Below, piece after piece: positions 1 to 7,257 of a stretch of 42,645 bases of DNA. The DNA lies in the IMG/VR virus record IMGVR_UViG_3300023278_002549, positions 1 through 42,645 of that record. One strand, given 5' to 3'. Position 1 is the stretch's first letter; every line of letters starts with the position of its first letter. Position numbers and translations under genes: made by a program. Below the pieces are notes generated by a model. That model was not told where the DNA came from. It saw only the letters and a program-made list of their open reading frames with translations, and ran no database searches. The stretch is from a virus.

Positions 1-12
1 AGTCTACGCACC
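1..12. other. Left copy of 12-base terminal repeat (putative cos overhang)
   Basis: The window begins AGTCTACGCACC and ends with the same 12 bases. Filling in the two 5' overhangs of a cos phage would give exactly this: one copy of the overhang at each end. The length equals the 12-nt overhang of lambda, and the window carries lambda-type terminase genes beside the other end. If the ends are joined with one copy, the top strand is cut after CCGCG and the bottom strand after ATGCG, so both strands read GCG^RGT. An assembly overlap of the same size is the alternative. Confidence 0.6.
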
Positions 13-13
13 C

Positions 14-27
14 GCATTTTAAAATGC
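14..27. repeat. Perfect 14-bp palindrome beside the cos repeat
   Basis: GCATTTTAAAATGC is a perfect palindrome starting two bases inside the left terminal repeat. In lambda the termination element cosQ lies on the side of cosN away from terminase, which is this side of the join. The site could be a protein-binding site for packaging, or a hairpin ending the leftward transcript of the gpZ-like gene. Function is inference only. Confidence 0.35.
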
Positions 28-81
28 TTGGGGAGGACCCTAAAAAATATATTATCTCAAGTGCTCTGAGGTTACGCATGG

Positions 82-690
82 TCATAGTTTAGAAAGATAA
101 TACGCTAGATTAGTTTCCATTTCTCTACTCAATCTGTCATTCGCTTCATTTTGTATGCGCGTGGCGGCGTGCGTATGCTCAAATAACGTCGATAACGAAG
201 GGCCTTGCATCTTGCGGATGGGCAATCGGGACTTATCCTTACGCTTAAATATCTGTTCATTGGGTTTGCCTATGTTACCTATGAAAGCGCCCTTGGGTGT
301 ACGCCTATTACCTAGCGTGCTAACACTCACACCATACATTGGCTTGCTATTGACCTTTGTTATAGCTGTTTGAATGCGCTTAGCGAAGAAGACTATGAGA
401 TCGAGTTTCTTGGATGACACCTCGAAGGCGGCATACATATCGGTTAACTCCGCAGTAGAAGATAAATTCTTTGTCTCTCTGAAATACTTATCCTTAACCT
501 TCGCCGTCGGTAGACGCTTTTTATCATAGAACTTTCCCTTATTTATCTCTTTCACAACATCGACCTTAATCCCAGAGAATGTTTTTTGAATGGATTTCCT
601 TACTGCCTGCTTAACAGCTTTTTCATTTAAGCTAGTTAAAAATACTTGAAGTTTTGAGAGATCAAAAGAGACTTTAATTTGAGAAGCCAT
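82..690 (-). CDS. Minor tail protein Z-like (tail completion) protein
   Basis: This 202-residue protein resembles the prophage minor tail protein Z family (lambda gpZ, about 190 residues), which acts at tail completion or head-tail joining. The best signal is the C-terminal stretch around residues 149-166, with KDKSRLPIRKMQGPS followed by a helix, typical of this family; a basic N-terminal helix (residues 20-40) also fits. It is the last leftward gene before the left genome end. It is therefore far from the other tail genes in the linear map, but upstream of terminase in the circular form. Its place beside HNH and cos, rather than beside the connector genes, is unusual. Assignment is by recalled family resemblance, not alignment. 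Confidence 0.65.
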   Translation of the reverse strand: MASQIKVSFDLSKLQVFLTSLNEKAVKQAVRKSIQKTFSGIKVDVVKEINKGKFYDKKRLPTAKVKDKYFRETKNLSSTAELTDMYAAFEVSSKKLDLIVFFAKRIQTAITKVNSKPMYGVSVSTLGNRRTPKGAFIGNIGKPNEQIFKRKDKSRLPIRKMQGPSLSTLFEHTHAATRIQNEANDRLSREMETNLAYYLSKL

Positions 691-704
691 ACGACCATTA
701 TCGG

Positions 705-932
705 TTATAGGTTGGCTAGAAGTAAGTCCTCTTTAGTTAAAATTTTAACTATGTCTTTAAAAGCAACATGTAGGGTGTTCTTGGGGCTTGAGTCATTGAC
801 CGGACGACACCATATACCCTTGTCAGTTTTTTGAAGGTATGAGTATACACGAAAGAAGTCTTTGATAACTAGACAGTCCCCGTACTTCCAATCGAAAATA
901 CGTGGCTCATTCTGGTAAAATCTTCTGTTCAT
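705..932 (-). CDS. Hypothetical protein, 75 aa
   Basis: I do not recognise this small protein. It is soluble and rich in aromatic residues (WKYGDCLVIKDFF, GIWCRPVND), with an alternating pattern suggesting a small beta-rich fold. Its ATG lies inside the last codons of the upstream 56-residue gene (26-bp overlap), and it ends 14 bp before the gpZ-like gene starts, so it is part of the leftward gene string. Confidence 0.55.
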   Translation of the reverse strand: MNRRFYQNEPRIFDWKYGDCLVIKDFFRVYSYLQKTDKGIWCRPVNDSSPKNTLHVAFKDIVKILTKEDLLLANL

Positions 933-1077
933 TCTGTTCTATTTTACCTTCAGATAGTTTTTTCTCAAGCAGTGCCTCGCCCTCTTTGTTTAAATACGTC
1001 TGAAATTTCTCCGACCAATAATAACCCGGCGGCAGCTTAGGCTTTTTCTTTGTAAAGTTATTTTTCCAGTTATTCAT
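907..1077 (-). CDS. Small hypothetical protein, 56 aa
   Basis: This short reading frame starts MNNWKNNFTKKKPKLPPGYY and ends in a charged helix and TGA. An AAAAGG ribosome-binding site sits five bases before the ATG. It fills the space between the membrane gene above and the 75-residue gene below with only small overlaps, which supports it as a real gene. The N-terminus is very basic and the C-terminal half is probably a helix rich in Glu and Lys. No family recognised. Confidence 0.55.
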   Translation of the reverse strand: MNNWKNNFTKKKPKLPPGYYWSEKFQTYLNKEGEALLEKKLSEGKIEQNEQKILPE

Positions 1078-1078
1078 A

Positions 1079-1195
1079 TTAACCTTTTAAGTGGGGATCA
1101 AACCAAAGTGAAAAAATTGTACCCCCAATAATAAAAACCAACATGAATAAAAGGTACAAAACGAAAATACTAAACTCTTTTAAGAAGATTTTCAT
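1079..1195 (-). CDS. Tiny membrane protein, 38 aa
   Basis: The protein MKIFLKEFSI... has one strong hydrophobic segment (about residues 9-31, FVLYLLFMLVFIIGG) and a short polar tail ending HLKG. The start chosen is the ATG that overlaps the stop of the upstream 35-residue gene in an ATGA, which implies translational coupling; a longer frame from 1264 would add an N-terminus that overlaps that gene. Size and topology fit small phage membrane proteins such as holins, lysis inhibitors or superinfection-exclusion proteins, but nothing decides between them. Confidence 0.5.
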   Translation of the reverse strand: MKIFLKEFSIFVLYLLFMLVFIIGGTIFSLWFDPHLKG

Positions 1196-1299
1196 TTCAC
1201 TAAAACAGCCCAGCCCAAAACTTTTTCGAAAATTGTAGAAGCTACGATAGCCCCTGATACCCACAAAAGACCTCCGATGAATTGATTTACATATTGCAT
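1192..1299 (-). CDS. Tiny hydrophobic protein, 35 aa, coupled to next gene
   Basis: The frame starts MQYVNQFIGG and is preceded by a good GAGGG ribosome-binding site. It is largely hydrophobic (GGLLWVSGAIVAS) and probably forms one membrane segment or amphipathic helix. Its stop overlaps the start of the 38-residue membrane protein by four bases. The two small membrane genes may act as a pair. No family recognised. Confidence 0.45.
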   Translation of the reverse strand: MQYVNQFIGGLLWVSGAIVASTIFEKVLGWAVLVK

Positions 1300-1341
1300 A
1301 ATTTATTTCCCTCTACGTTTTGGTCTAAACGGTTTAAGCGG

Positions 1342-1701
1342 TCAAAACAAGTCTGAAATCCCAAGGCGCTCGGCTTGCCTCTCGCTCTTAGTCTTAGCGT
1401 TGTGACACGAATGGCATAAGCCTTGGAGGTTTTTAGATGATGTGAATAGCCTCTCAATAAAACCTCCATCAACTGCACCAACTTTGTGGATGTGGTCAAC
1501 ATGTACTTTTGCGCACTTAGCGCCGCAACCCTCGCACTTAGAGAATCCATTTTTGAGAATACATCTCTTAATGACAAGCCTCCTAGGATGCGACCAAGAC
1601 CATACTTGTCTGATTGCTGCTCTGATTTTTTTAATGTCATCAGGGCCTAGCCCGTCTATTCGCTGCGGTTTTTGTTTTTTTGCTTTTTGTTTCTTGCTCA
1701 T
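1342..1701 (-). CDS. HNH endonuclease
   Basis: A 119-residue HNH-family nuclease. The two zinc-binding cysteine pairs are visible as CEGCG near residue 56 and CHSCH near residue 97. Between them lies the catalytic DHI with a preceding histidine (VHVDHIHKV), followed by N...LQGLCHSCHNAKT. The N-terminus is very basic. In HK97-like phages a small HNH protein encoded next to cos and terminase is needed for cos cleavage by terminase. In the circular map this gene lies about 1.4 kb upstream of cos on the terminase strand, so the same role is likely. The ATG directly follows AGAGG, an unusually short spacing, and the gene overlaps the upstream gene by 62 bp. Confidence 0.85.
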   Translation of the reverse strand: MSKKQKAKKQKPQRIDGLGPDDIKKIRAAIRQVWSWSHPRRLVIKRCILKNGFSKCEGCGAKCAKVHVDHIHKVGAVDGGFIERLFTSSKNLQGLCHSCHNAKTKSERQAERLGISDLF

Positions 1702-1903
1702 CCTCTAATAAGGCTACCAGAGAGCATAGCGCATTAGCTATTTTAGCGGTGCTTCCATTTAGCGCATCGAGCTGAAGAAGAAATCTATTAGCTTTTACAT
1801 AATTCCGAGGGTTAACAAAAGCACTACCGCCCTTATCCTCATGGAAAAATCCTACTTTAGCCAGATCAAAATACTCTTCAATTTTACTCTTTTCGGCTTT
1901 CAT
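1640..1903 (-). CDS. Hypothetical protein, 87 aa
   Basis: A mostly helical small protein with a charged C-terminal tail (ETKSKKTKTAANRRARP). A GAGG ribosome-binding site precedes the ATG. The 3' end overlaps the HNH gene by 62 bp in another frame, so the two are probably translated as a unit. Gene order before an HNH nuclease and the length recall small terminase-associated proteins, but a separate Nu1-like small terminase exists at 40865-41365, so I leave the function open. Confidence 0.5.
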   Translation of the reverse strand: MKAEKSKIEEYFDLAKVGFFHEDKGGSAFVNPRNYVKANRFLLQLDALNGSTAKIANALCSLVALLEDEQETKSKKTKTAANRRARP

Positions 1904-1952
1904 ATTTTTTACCTCAAAAAAGGTCTAAAACACACTTTTTGGGATGGCCACA

Positions 1953-1977
1953 AAAAACACCAAAAGCGGGTGTTTTT
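1953..1977. terminator. A/T-flanked hairpin, candidate terminator
   Basis: AAAAACACC (1953-1961) and GGTGTTTTT (1969-1977) form a perfect 9-bp stem with a 7-base loop and T-runs at the end in both directions. It lies in the gene-free stretch between the primase-helicase and the 87-residue gene. It could stop leftward transcription from the primase gene or be part of the origin. The stem is AT-rich, so it is a moderate terminator at best. Confidence 0.35.
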
Positions 1978-2116
1978 CAGCCCTTTTGAAAAAGTCGTTT
2001 TTCAGCCCGAAAGTTACTGACACCTTTTTCCGCTTTTTTGGTTTTTTGGCTTTTTAGGGAAAAGGCAAAAATGGCTTTTTTGCTCAGATGCCATTAAAAC
2101 CCCAAATGGCCATTTC

Positions 2117-2346
2117 TGTGACGCCTCCGAGGGGGGTGAGACAGCAGTTTGTAGGGAGTATGGACGCACACACACTTTACTGACAGGGGTGCGTCTTATG
2201 TCCTGTGTGAAAGGATAAATGTATATAGATAGGCGTCACAGGCGTCACACCCCTGTTTTTAATGCCTAAGTATATGTATTGGTGTAGCTATTCGTGTGAC
2301 GCCTCTGACGAAAACAGGCGTCACAGAGGCGTCACAAGGCGTCACA
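2117..2346. other. Iteron array, candidate replication origin
   Basis: Five direct copies of GGCGTCACA start at 2232, 2241, 2317, 2328 and 2338. Two inverted copies (TGTGACGCC) start at 2117 and 2295. The copies at 2295-2304 and 2316-2325 form a perfect 10-bp inverted repeat with an 11-base spacer. A second inverted repeat, GACGCAC (2163-2169) with GTGCGTC (2189-2195), and an AT-rich stretch near 2215-2230 lie between. The last iteron overlaps the primase-helicase stop codon. The remainder of the roughly 440-bp gene-free region 1904-2341 holds A/T-rich runs and short inverted repeats but no gene that I can support. Iterons beside a primase-helicase are the classic layout of a phage or plasmid origin. 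No experiment supports this here. Confidence 0.55.
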
Positions 2347-4693
2347 CCTCCGCGCTGTTTTCTGGTGTTGTTTTTGACCAAAATCTAGCCTGTTTTTGGC
2401 CTTCACGCTTTCGCACGTTTTTGAAGCCCATTTTGCGTAAAACCGCGCTTAGTCTTTTTGCGTTTTGCATGTCTGCTTTTTCTCCGCCTATCGGGCCGGC
2501 AGTATCGAAAAATTCGTTAGTAGTGTACGCATCTTTTTCATTTTCTTTTTTGCTCATCCACTCTTCGATTTTTTCTTGCCAAGGGTCCATTTGCATTCTT
2601 TGCTCTTGTTCTTCGATAGCCATTTGCTCTACGGCTTTGTCTTCAAGCCATAATGGCTCGCCAAGCTCAAAGCATGTTTTCGCCTCGGCAAGTAATTGAT
2701 CTCTGGCTTGCTCTAGCGCTTCGATGTCACACGCCCCAACACTTACTGGCCAAAACCTCCTATTGCCCGAAGAGTCTCTCAGGTATTCATGCTCATTAGT
2801 CGAGCCGATAAAAATACTTTGACGGGGGAAATCCTCGACATGCTTACCATAGGCCTGTCGTATTCTGTCTTCTTTTGTGGAAATGAAACTTTTTACTTTT
2901 TCAAGGTCAGCTTTGTTTAAGCCAGCAAGCTCGCTTAACTCTACCGCCCACTTGCCCGCAATTTTCATTACTGAATCTTTGTCATTCACGTCAATTTTGG
3001 AGTCAGTAAACCACGGTGTCGTGGCGAGAGTTTCTATGCACGTTGATTTTCTCATACCTTGGGGCCCTTGAAGAATTAAGACGTAGTCAAACTTTATCGC
3101 CGGCTTGTAAATCCGAGCGACCATAGCTGTTAGCACTTTTCGCCCTACAGCTTGCACATACTCCTTCGGGCCTACCGCCTTGGTGTAATTAAAAAGCCAG
3201 TTATCAAGCCTGGGCACCCCATCCCATTCAAGTGTGTCTAAATAATCTCGTACAGGATGAAATTTATTAGTGTCTGAGATTACTTTAATCGCATCCTCAA
3301 TTCGGTCAGTGCTCGGCTCTAGTTCATAAAACGTAGCCATCCATAGTTTTATACGAGAGACTAAAGAGTCGGTTACTTGTTTGCCGTTTGCTATACTCAC
3401 CCCAAGTAAATCAAAATCCGAACCAAACGTGCGAGCGCAAGTAAACTCATTGCGCACAAAAATCTTTTCGCCTATAGCTTTCCGCAGAATAAGCTGCACG
3501 TTCTTTAAAGTATTTTTTGGTTTATTGCCGTAGCGCGGGTCGGAACGCTCTATCTGACTTTGCCAATGGGCTAAACTTTTTATCTCGCCTTCTTGCTCCC
3601 TAGCCGCCTCATCCGAAAAGCTTGGTGTTGGCACCCCGCTCTCGCCAATATCTTCACCGTGGGATACTTCAAAATCTCTAGCTGCATCTTTCTCACTCAC
3701 CGCTTTATCAAGGCAATACTTTTTTATCCATGTAGCGGCTCTTTGCCGATTTTCGCTTTTGGTGTGGCGAAAGCCCACTTCGCCTAAATAATTATCCGTG
3801 TCGGTTAGCACCGAGAGAATTTCAATCTCGCTAAGACCAGCTTGGCTCATGGCTAAGCAAGCACCAAAAAGCGATGCGCTCTTATCTCCCTCGCAGCCTT
3901 CTCCGCTTATGATAAGCCCCACCATACGCGCAGAAACTTGCGAGCCGACTAAATCCACATCGACAAATTTAAAATCACTGAGTGCCGCAGAGCCGTTAAG
4001 GTGAGACTTCTCTTTTTTGACTCCCACCAATTTTGAAACATCAAGCACTGGTAGGTCTCCAAGCTTCGAGGGCTCGAATTCTTTTCGCCATTTATAAATC
4101 GCTCCCGTATCGGCATGGGCGCTTGGAGGCAAAACCGTTTGTTGGCCCTCGCCTAGTAAGCTTATTTCCCAAGCGGCACGCATCCTGTAGCCCGCCTTTA
4201 ACTCCGCATCGTTTAAATGCTTCCTATCGTTTGGTGTGGGCGCTCCCGAGCTTGGCATCAAAACTTTAACTTGACGCGGTGCTTGCGCAAGCCTGCGCTG
4301 ATTTTGAGCCCCAATTGTGGCGCAGTAGATGTGCATTGACCCATTGCCTCTCCCACTAAGCACCTGTAACGCGGTGCTAAAGCTAAATTCAGGCAGTAGC
4401 TTTTTCAAAGTTGACAGCATTTCTTCCCGGTCTATCCTGTCCCCGCCCTTTACGTCGCAATCAATTACAGCTAAAAATTTGTCCTTCCCCAAAGGCGTAG
4501 CGCTCCCAAGGCGCACTCCCAAATTCATGCCAGGCTTGAAGGTGCTCTTTAGCTTTTCCCAGTTAGCTCTTGGAAGCTTCGACCAATTGTTCTCAAAAGG
4601 CGCTTTGGATTTTGGGCGTATCCAATGAAGGGACATCTTGGTGTGGTATTTCTTTGCAGCGTTAATTATTTCTTTGTCTTGGGACTGTAGCAT
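2342..4693 (-). CDS. Prim-pol / VirE-family primase-helicase
   Basis: A 783-residue replication protein that should prime synthesis and unwind DNA at the phage origin. The N-terminal part looks like a bifunctional primase-polymerase domain: the metal-binding pair is in VIDCD (residues 76-80) and the histidine in GNGSMHIY (116-123). The C-terminal half is a VirE/D5-like superfamily 3-type helicase. It has Walker A GPQGMRKST at 543-551, a Walker-B-like WAVELSEL at 582-589, a sensor-like FIGSTNE near 628 and an arginine-bearing GNRRFWPV near 643. AAAGG precedes the ATG by nine bases. The gene starts five bp after the HTH gene, so both share the leftward promoter. Its stop codon lies inside an iteron of the candidate origin. 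Confidence 0.88.
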   Translation of the reverse strand: MLQSQDKEIINAAKKYHTKMSLHWIRPKSKAPFENNWSKLPRANWEKLKSTFKPGMNLGVRLGSATPLGKDKFLAVIDCDVKGGDRIDREEMLSTLKKLLPEFSFSTALQVLSGRGNGSMHIYCATIGAQNQRRLAQAPRQVKVLMPSSGAPTPNDRKHLNDAELKAGYRMRAAWEISLLGEGQQTVLPPSAHADTGAIYKWRKEFEPSKLGDLPVLDVSKLVGVKKEKSHLNGSAALSDFKFVDVDLVGSQVSARMVGLIISGEGCEGDKSASLFGACLAMSQAGLSEIEILSVLTDTDNYLGEVGFRHTKSENRQRAATWIKKYCLDKAVSEKDAARDFEVSHGEDIGESGVPTPSFSDEAAREQEGEIKSLAHWQSQIERSDPRYGNKPKNTLKNVQLILRKAIGEKIFVRNEFTCARTFGSDFDLLGVSIANGKQVTDSLVSRIKLWMATFYELEPSTDRIEDAIKVISDTNKFHPVRDYLDTLEWDGVPRLDNWLFNYTKAVGPKEYVQAVGRKVLTAMVARIYKPAIKFDYVLILQGPQGMRKSTCIETLATTPWFTDSKIDVNDKDSVMKIAGKWAVELSELAGLNKADLEKVKSFISTKEDRIRQAYGKHVEDFPRQSIFIGSTNEHEYLRDSSGNRRFWPVSVGACDIEALEQARDQLLAEAKTCFELGEPLWLEDKAVEQMAIEEQEQRMQMDPWQEKIEEWMSKKENEKDAYTTNEFFDTAGPIGGEKADMQNAKRLSAVLRKMGFKNVRKREGQKQARFWSKTTPENSAEV

Positions 4694-4698
4694 TTTCG

Positions 4699-4893
4699 TT
4701 AAACCTTTCGTTTCATCTTCAACAGGCGGAGGGCTTTCACCTTTCCCTTTGAAAGTCTTTCAATCTCTAAAATTCGCTCCACACTGGGCAATCTTTCACC
4801 CCGAGCCCAACTTCTTATCGCGTGTGGTGTACAATTGAGTTTCATGGCAAGCGACATTGCGCCTTCTTTTTTTATGTATTCGTAAAGTGTCAT
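4699..4893 (-). CDS. YdaS/Cro-like helix-turn-helix protein
   Basis: A 64-residue DNA-binding protein. The helix-turn-helix spans roughly residues 12-45: LAMKLNCTPHAIRSWARGER with LPSVERILEIERLSKGKV after it, the pattern of YdaS-type Cro/antitoxin proteins. It is the first gene of the leftward arm and divergent from the helicase gene. It is the natural candidate for a regulator of the switch region 4894-5043. No ribosome-binding site is visible before the ATG at 4893 (A/T run only). Translation may be leaderless, or may start at the internal ATG preceded by GAAGG, but that shorter form would lose the first helix. Confidence 0.7.
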   Translation of the reverse strand: MTLYEYIKKEGAMSLAMKLNCTPHAIRSWARGERLPSVERILEIERLSKGKVKALRLLKMKRKV

Positions 4894-5043
4894 AATTTTT
4901 TTAAAACGCTAACATAGGCGTGTAACTTGACGGTACGCACAAAAGAAAATCATTAAAGATTTTATGACACCTCGACACAATACCGAAGTGACGGGTAACA
5001 CGTTTCAAAAGCATGAAACTCTCGAAAGGATGTCGGAAGCGTT
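4894..5043. promoter_or_regulatory. Divergent control region with two inverted repeats
   Basis: This 150-bp interval separates the leftward and rightward arms and must hold both early promoters. Two inverted repeats with identical geometry are seen: AAAATC-N6-GATTTT at 4946-4963 and GTTTCA-N6-TGAAAC at 5002-5019. Both have 18-bp span, as expected for a small dimeric HTH repressor, but their half-sites differ. A TTGACG hexamer at 4927-4932 could be a rightward -35 box, though no good -10 box lies at the usual spacing. GGAAG just before 5044 is the ribosome-binding site of the helicase gene. Confidence 0.5.
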
Positions 5044-6597
5044 ATGGTTGTTAGCTATGAAAATAATCGCTTCGTTTGCAAATGTAGTTTTGCAGAAAAA
5101 GACAGCGTAAAAAGAATAGGCTTCACTTGGGATTTTCCCGACAAAGTATGGTGTACTTCTCAGGAATGGATTGCGCTCAAACTCCGGGAGTATTTCGACA
5201 CCTCTGCAAAAAATAAATTAGCTGAGAAAGAAATTAAAATCTCCCCTTGGTGTGGCGCAATCCATTTCGACGAAAAAACTAATACCCCTTACCCGTATCA
5301 ATTAACTGCGGCGAAGTGGGCGCTTTCTAGAAACAAAGGCTACATATCGCTTTCTGCCGGCATGGGAAAAACCATAGTAGCTGCTCTTATAATCAATAGT
5401 CTTTGCAAAGAAAAAAAGCCTTCGGAGTTTCCCCCGAAATTTCTTTATATTTGCCCACCTCATTTAGTTATGGACGCGAGAGCAAAATTAGAGAGGTGGG
5501 TGCTAACTCATCAGCCGATTTCTACGATGAAAAATTTAGGTAGCGACATACTCATTATCCCTGACTCTATGACGTGCAAAGAAGAAACACTTGAGGTGAT
5601 TAAAAACCACGTTAGGCTTAATCCCGAGCGCGTGGTGTTTTACGATGAAGCCCAGCGAATCAAGAATGATATGGCTTTGCGCTCGAAAGCTTTTTACAAA
5701 AAAATTATGCCGCTCTTTACTCGTGTCTACCCCATGAGCGGCACACCCCTTCCGAGTAGAAACATGGAATTATTCGCGATGCTTCATTATGTGGCACCGG
5801 AGTGTATAGATTTTAAAAATAAGCATCAGTACGGAATAAAATATTGTGCGGGCTTTGAGGGTACCTGGGGGTGGGATTATTCGGGCTCGAGTAATTCTCA
5901 AGAACTTGCCCTTAAAGTCAAAGACCGATTTATGCTTCGTATGCGCAAAGAGGATTATTTAAAAGAGCTTCCAGAAAAAACAGAAGAGCTAGTTTTTATT
6001 GGTGAGAATGTGCCCGCCAAAATTGCACTTATGGATAAAAAGATTTTGGCGGCGTGTAGCCCCAAAGACCTTACTCGTTCTGTGATTTCTTTGAAGGTTA
6101 AGGGCCAAGAAGATAATGAGCTTTCTATTTCTACCTACAGAAAGGAATTAGGCATCTTAAAGCTTAAACCCGCTCTAGAGCACATAAAGTATTTGCTTGA
6201 AGAAAATGAAGACTCTTTTATTATTTTTGCTATCCACAAAGAAGTTATCGCAGGTCTTGCTAAAGCTCTTGCAGACTATAAACCTGTCATTGTGGTGGGA
6301 GAAACACCCATGAATGAAAGACTAGCACGGGTGCAGAATTTTCAAGCAAGAAAAACTCGTGTCATTATCGGAAATATTCAAGCCATGGGTACGGGCTTTG
6401 ATATGACCGCAGCTAGTCGCGTACTTTTCGTCGAAAGCTCGTGGGTACCTTCAGATAACGAGCAGGCAAGTGATCGCGCCCACCGCATCGGGCAAAAACA
6501 AAATGTCCTCATTACTCATTTAGTTTTTAAAAATAGTCTTGACCGCGCAGTGCTTGAGACAATTTTAAAGAAAAAAGAAATCACAAAGCATATATAA
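5044..6597 (+). CDS. SNF2-family DEAD/DEAH helicase
   Basis: A 517-residue superfamily 2 ATPase of the SNF2/SMARCAL1 type, expected to translocate on double-stranded DNA and remodel forks or anneal strands. Motifs in order: a short N-terminal domain (1-60) with KRIGFTWDFPDKVW, resembling HARP-like annealing-helicase fronts; Walker A SAGMGKT at 104-110; DEAQ at 201-204; SGTPLPS at 232-238; motif V GTGFDMTAASRVLF near 449; and motif VI QASDRAHRIGQ at 474-484. It is the first gene of the rightward arm and sits directly ahead of the nuclease, ssDNA-binding protein and polymerase genes, which places it in phage replication or recombination. Confidence 0.9.
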   Translation: MVVSYENNRFVCKCSFAEKDSVKRIGFTWDFPDKVWCTSQEWIALKLREYFDTSAKNKLAEKEIKISPWCGAIHFDEKTNTPYPYQLTAAKWALSRNKGYISLSAGMGKTIVAALIINSLCKEKKPSEFPPKFLYICPPHLVMDARAKLERWVLTHQPISTMKNLGSDILIIPDSMTCKEETLEVIKNHVRLNPERVVFYDEAQRIKNDMALRSKAFYKKIMPLFTRVYPMSGTPLPSRNMELFAMLHYVAPECIDFKNKHQYGIKYCAGFEGTWGWDYSGSSNSQELALKVKDRFMLRMRKEDYLKELPEKTEELVFIGENVPAKIALMDKKILAACSPKDLTRSVISLKVKGQEDNELSISTYRKELGILKLKPALEHIKYLLEENEDSFIIFAIHKEVIAGLAKALADYKPVIVVGETPMNERLARVQNFQARKTRVIIGNIQAMGTGFDMTAASRVLFVESSWVPSDNEQASDRAHRIGQKQNVLITHLVFKNSLDRAVLETILKKKEITKHI

Positions 6598-6613
6598 AAA
6601 GGAGAAAAATATA

Positions 6614-7039
6614 ATGCAATTAACCATAGACCTAAACAATAAAATCCAAGTACAAGAGGCAACAAAGCTTCTAGCCATTCTTCACATGAGCGACATTGAT
6701 GCGCCTCTAGAAAATGGACACATCAAAGCCGCACCAAAGAAAACGGCTAAAAAAGAGGAAGAGACTTTTGACCTCGACGCCGCTACAACAGAAATGAGTG
6801 AGGAAGTGCCAGAAGCGGATTTCCTTGACGACGCGCAAGACGAAAAGCCCGCTGTAAAAACGGCCCCTAAGAAGAAAGAAGAAAAAATCACGGAGGCACA
6901 AATCCTTAAAGCGCTTCAAGCCTATGTAAAAATAAATGGAAAAGACAAAGCTCTTAAGTGCTTAAAGAAATTCGGGGCTAAAGGGGTCAGGGAATTAAAA
7001 GAAAAAGATTATCCTAAATTTATGGTTGAGATTTGCTAA
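6614..7039 (+). CDS. Hypothetical replication-module protein, 141 aa
   Basis: A two-part protein. Residues 1-30 and the C-terminal 50 residues look folded; between them lies an acidic/lysine-rich linker (about 35-95, with repeated APKK and EEE runs). The C-terminal piece, ILKALQAYVKINGKDKALKCL then FGAKGVRELKEKDYPKF, is a small helical domain I recall from many phage replication modules, with no settled function. An AAAAAGGAGAAAAATATA leader gives a clear GGAG ribosome-binding site. It probably assists the neighbouring nuclease or ssDNA-binding protein. Confidence 0.65.
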   Translation: MQLTIDLNNKIQVQEATKLLAILHMSDIDAPLENGHIKAAPKKTAKKEEETFDLDAATTEMSEEVPEADFLDDAQDEKPAVKTAPKKKEEKITEAQILKALQAYVKINGKDKALKCLKKFGAKGVRELKEKDYPKFMVEIC

Positions 7040-7257
7040 TGAAAAGAAAAATTGTACAAATCACAAGTGCTAAAGAAACTAATGGTCGCGTCGTGGTGTT
7101 CGCTCTCGCCGATGATGGCACCATATGGATGAAATGCCACAGCTCAACAGAGGAATGGATTGAGGTGCCCACGCTTCCAGAAATGGAGATGATTGCCTCG
7201 GACATAAAGCCCGGAGGAGCGGTAATCCAAAATGGGAAAAATCTTTCGAAGAGATAA
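7039..7257 (+). CDS. Hypothetical protein, 72 aa
   Basis: The start chosen is the ATG at 7039 (MKRKIVQITSAKE), which overlaps the upstream stop as TAATG; a TTG two codons earlier is possible but less likely. The chain has the look of one beta-propeller blade or small beta sheet (GRVVVFALADDGTIWMKC, EWIEVPTLP). The family is common in phage replication modules with no known role. It is packed directly against the next gene. Confidence 0.55.
   Translation: MKRKIVQITSAKETNGRVVVFALADDGTIWMKCHSSTEEWIEVPTLPEMEMIASDIKPGGAVIQNGKNLSKR

Noticed and set aside
1287-1640. 117-residue leftward frame overlapping the HNH gene
   Set aside because: It covers most of the HNH gene in another frame and has no domain; the HNH frame has clear zinc and catalytic motifs.
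2117-2346. CRISPR-like array
   Set aside because: The repeats are only nine bases with spacings of nine to seventy bases and both orientations, which fits iterons and not a CRISPR array.
6682-6919. Leftward frames opposite the 141-residue gene
   Set aside because: They are Phe/Ser/Arg-rich antisense readings of a Lys/Glu-rich linker.
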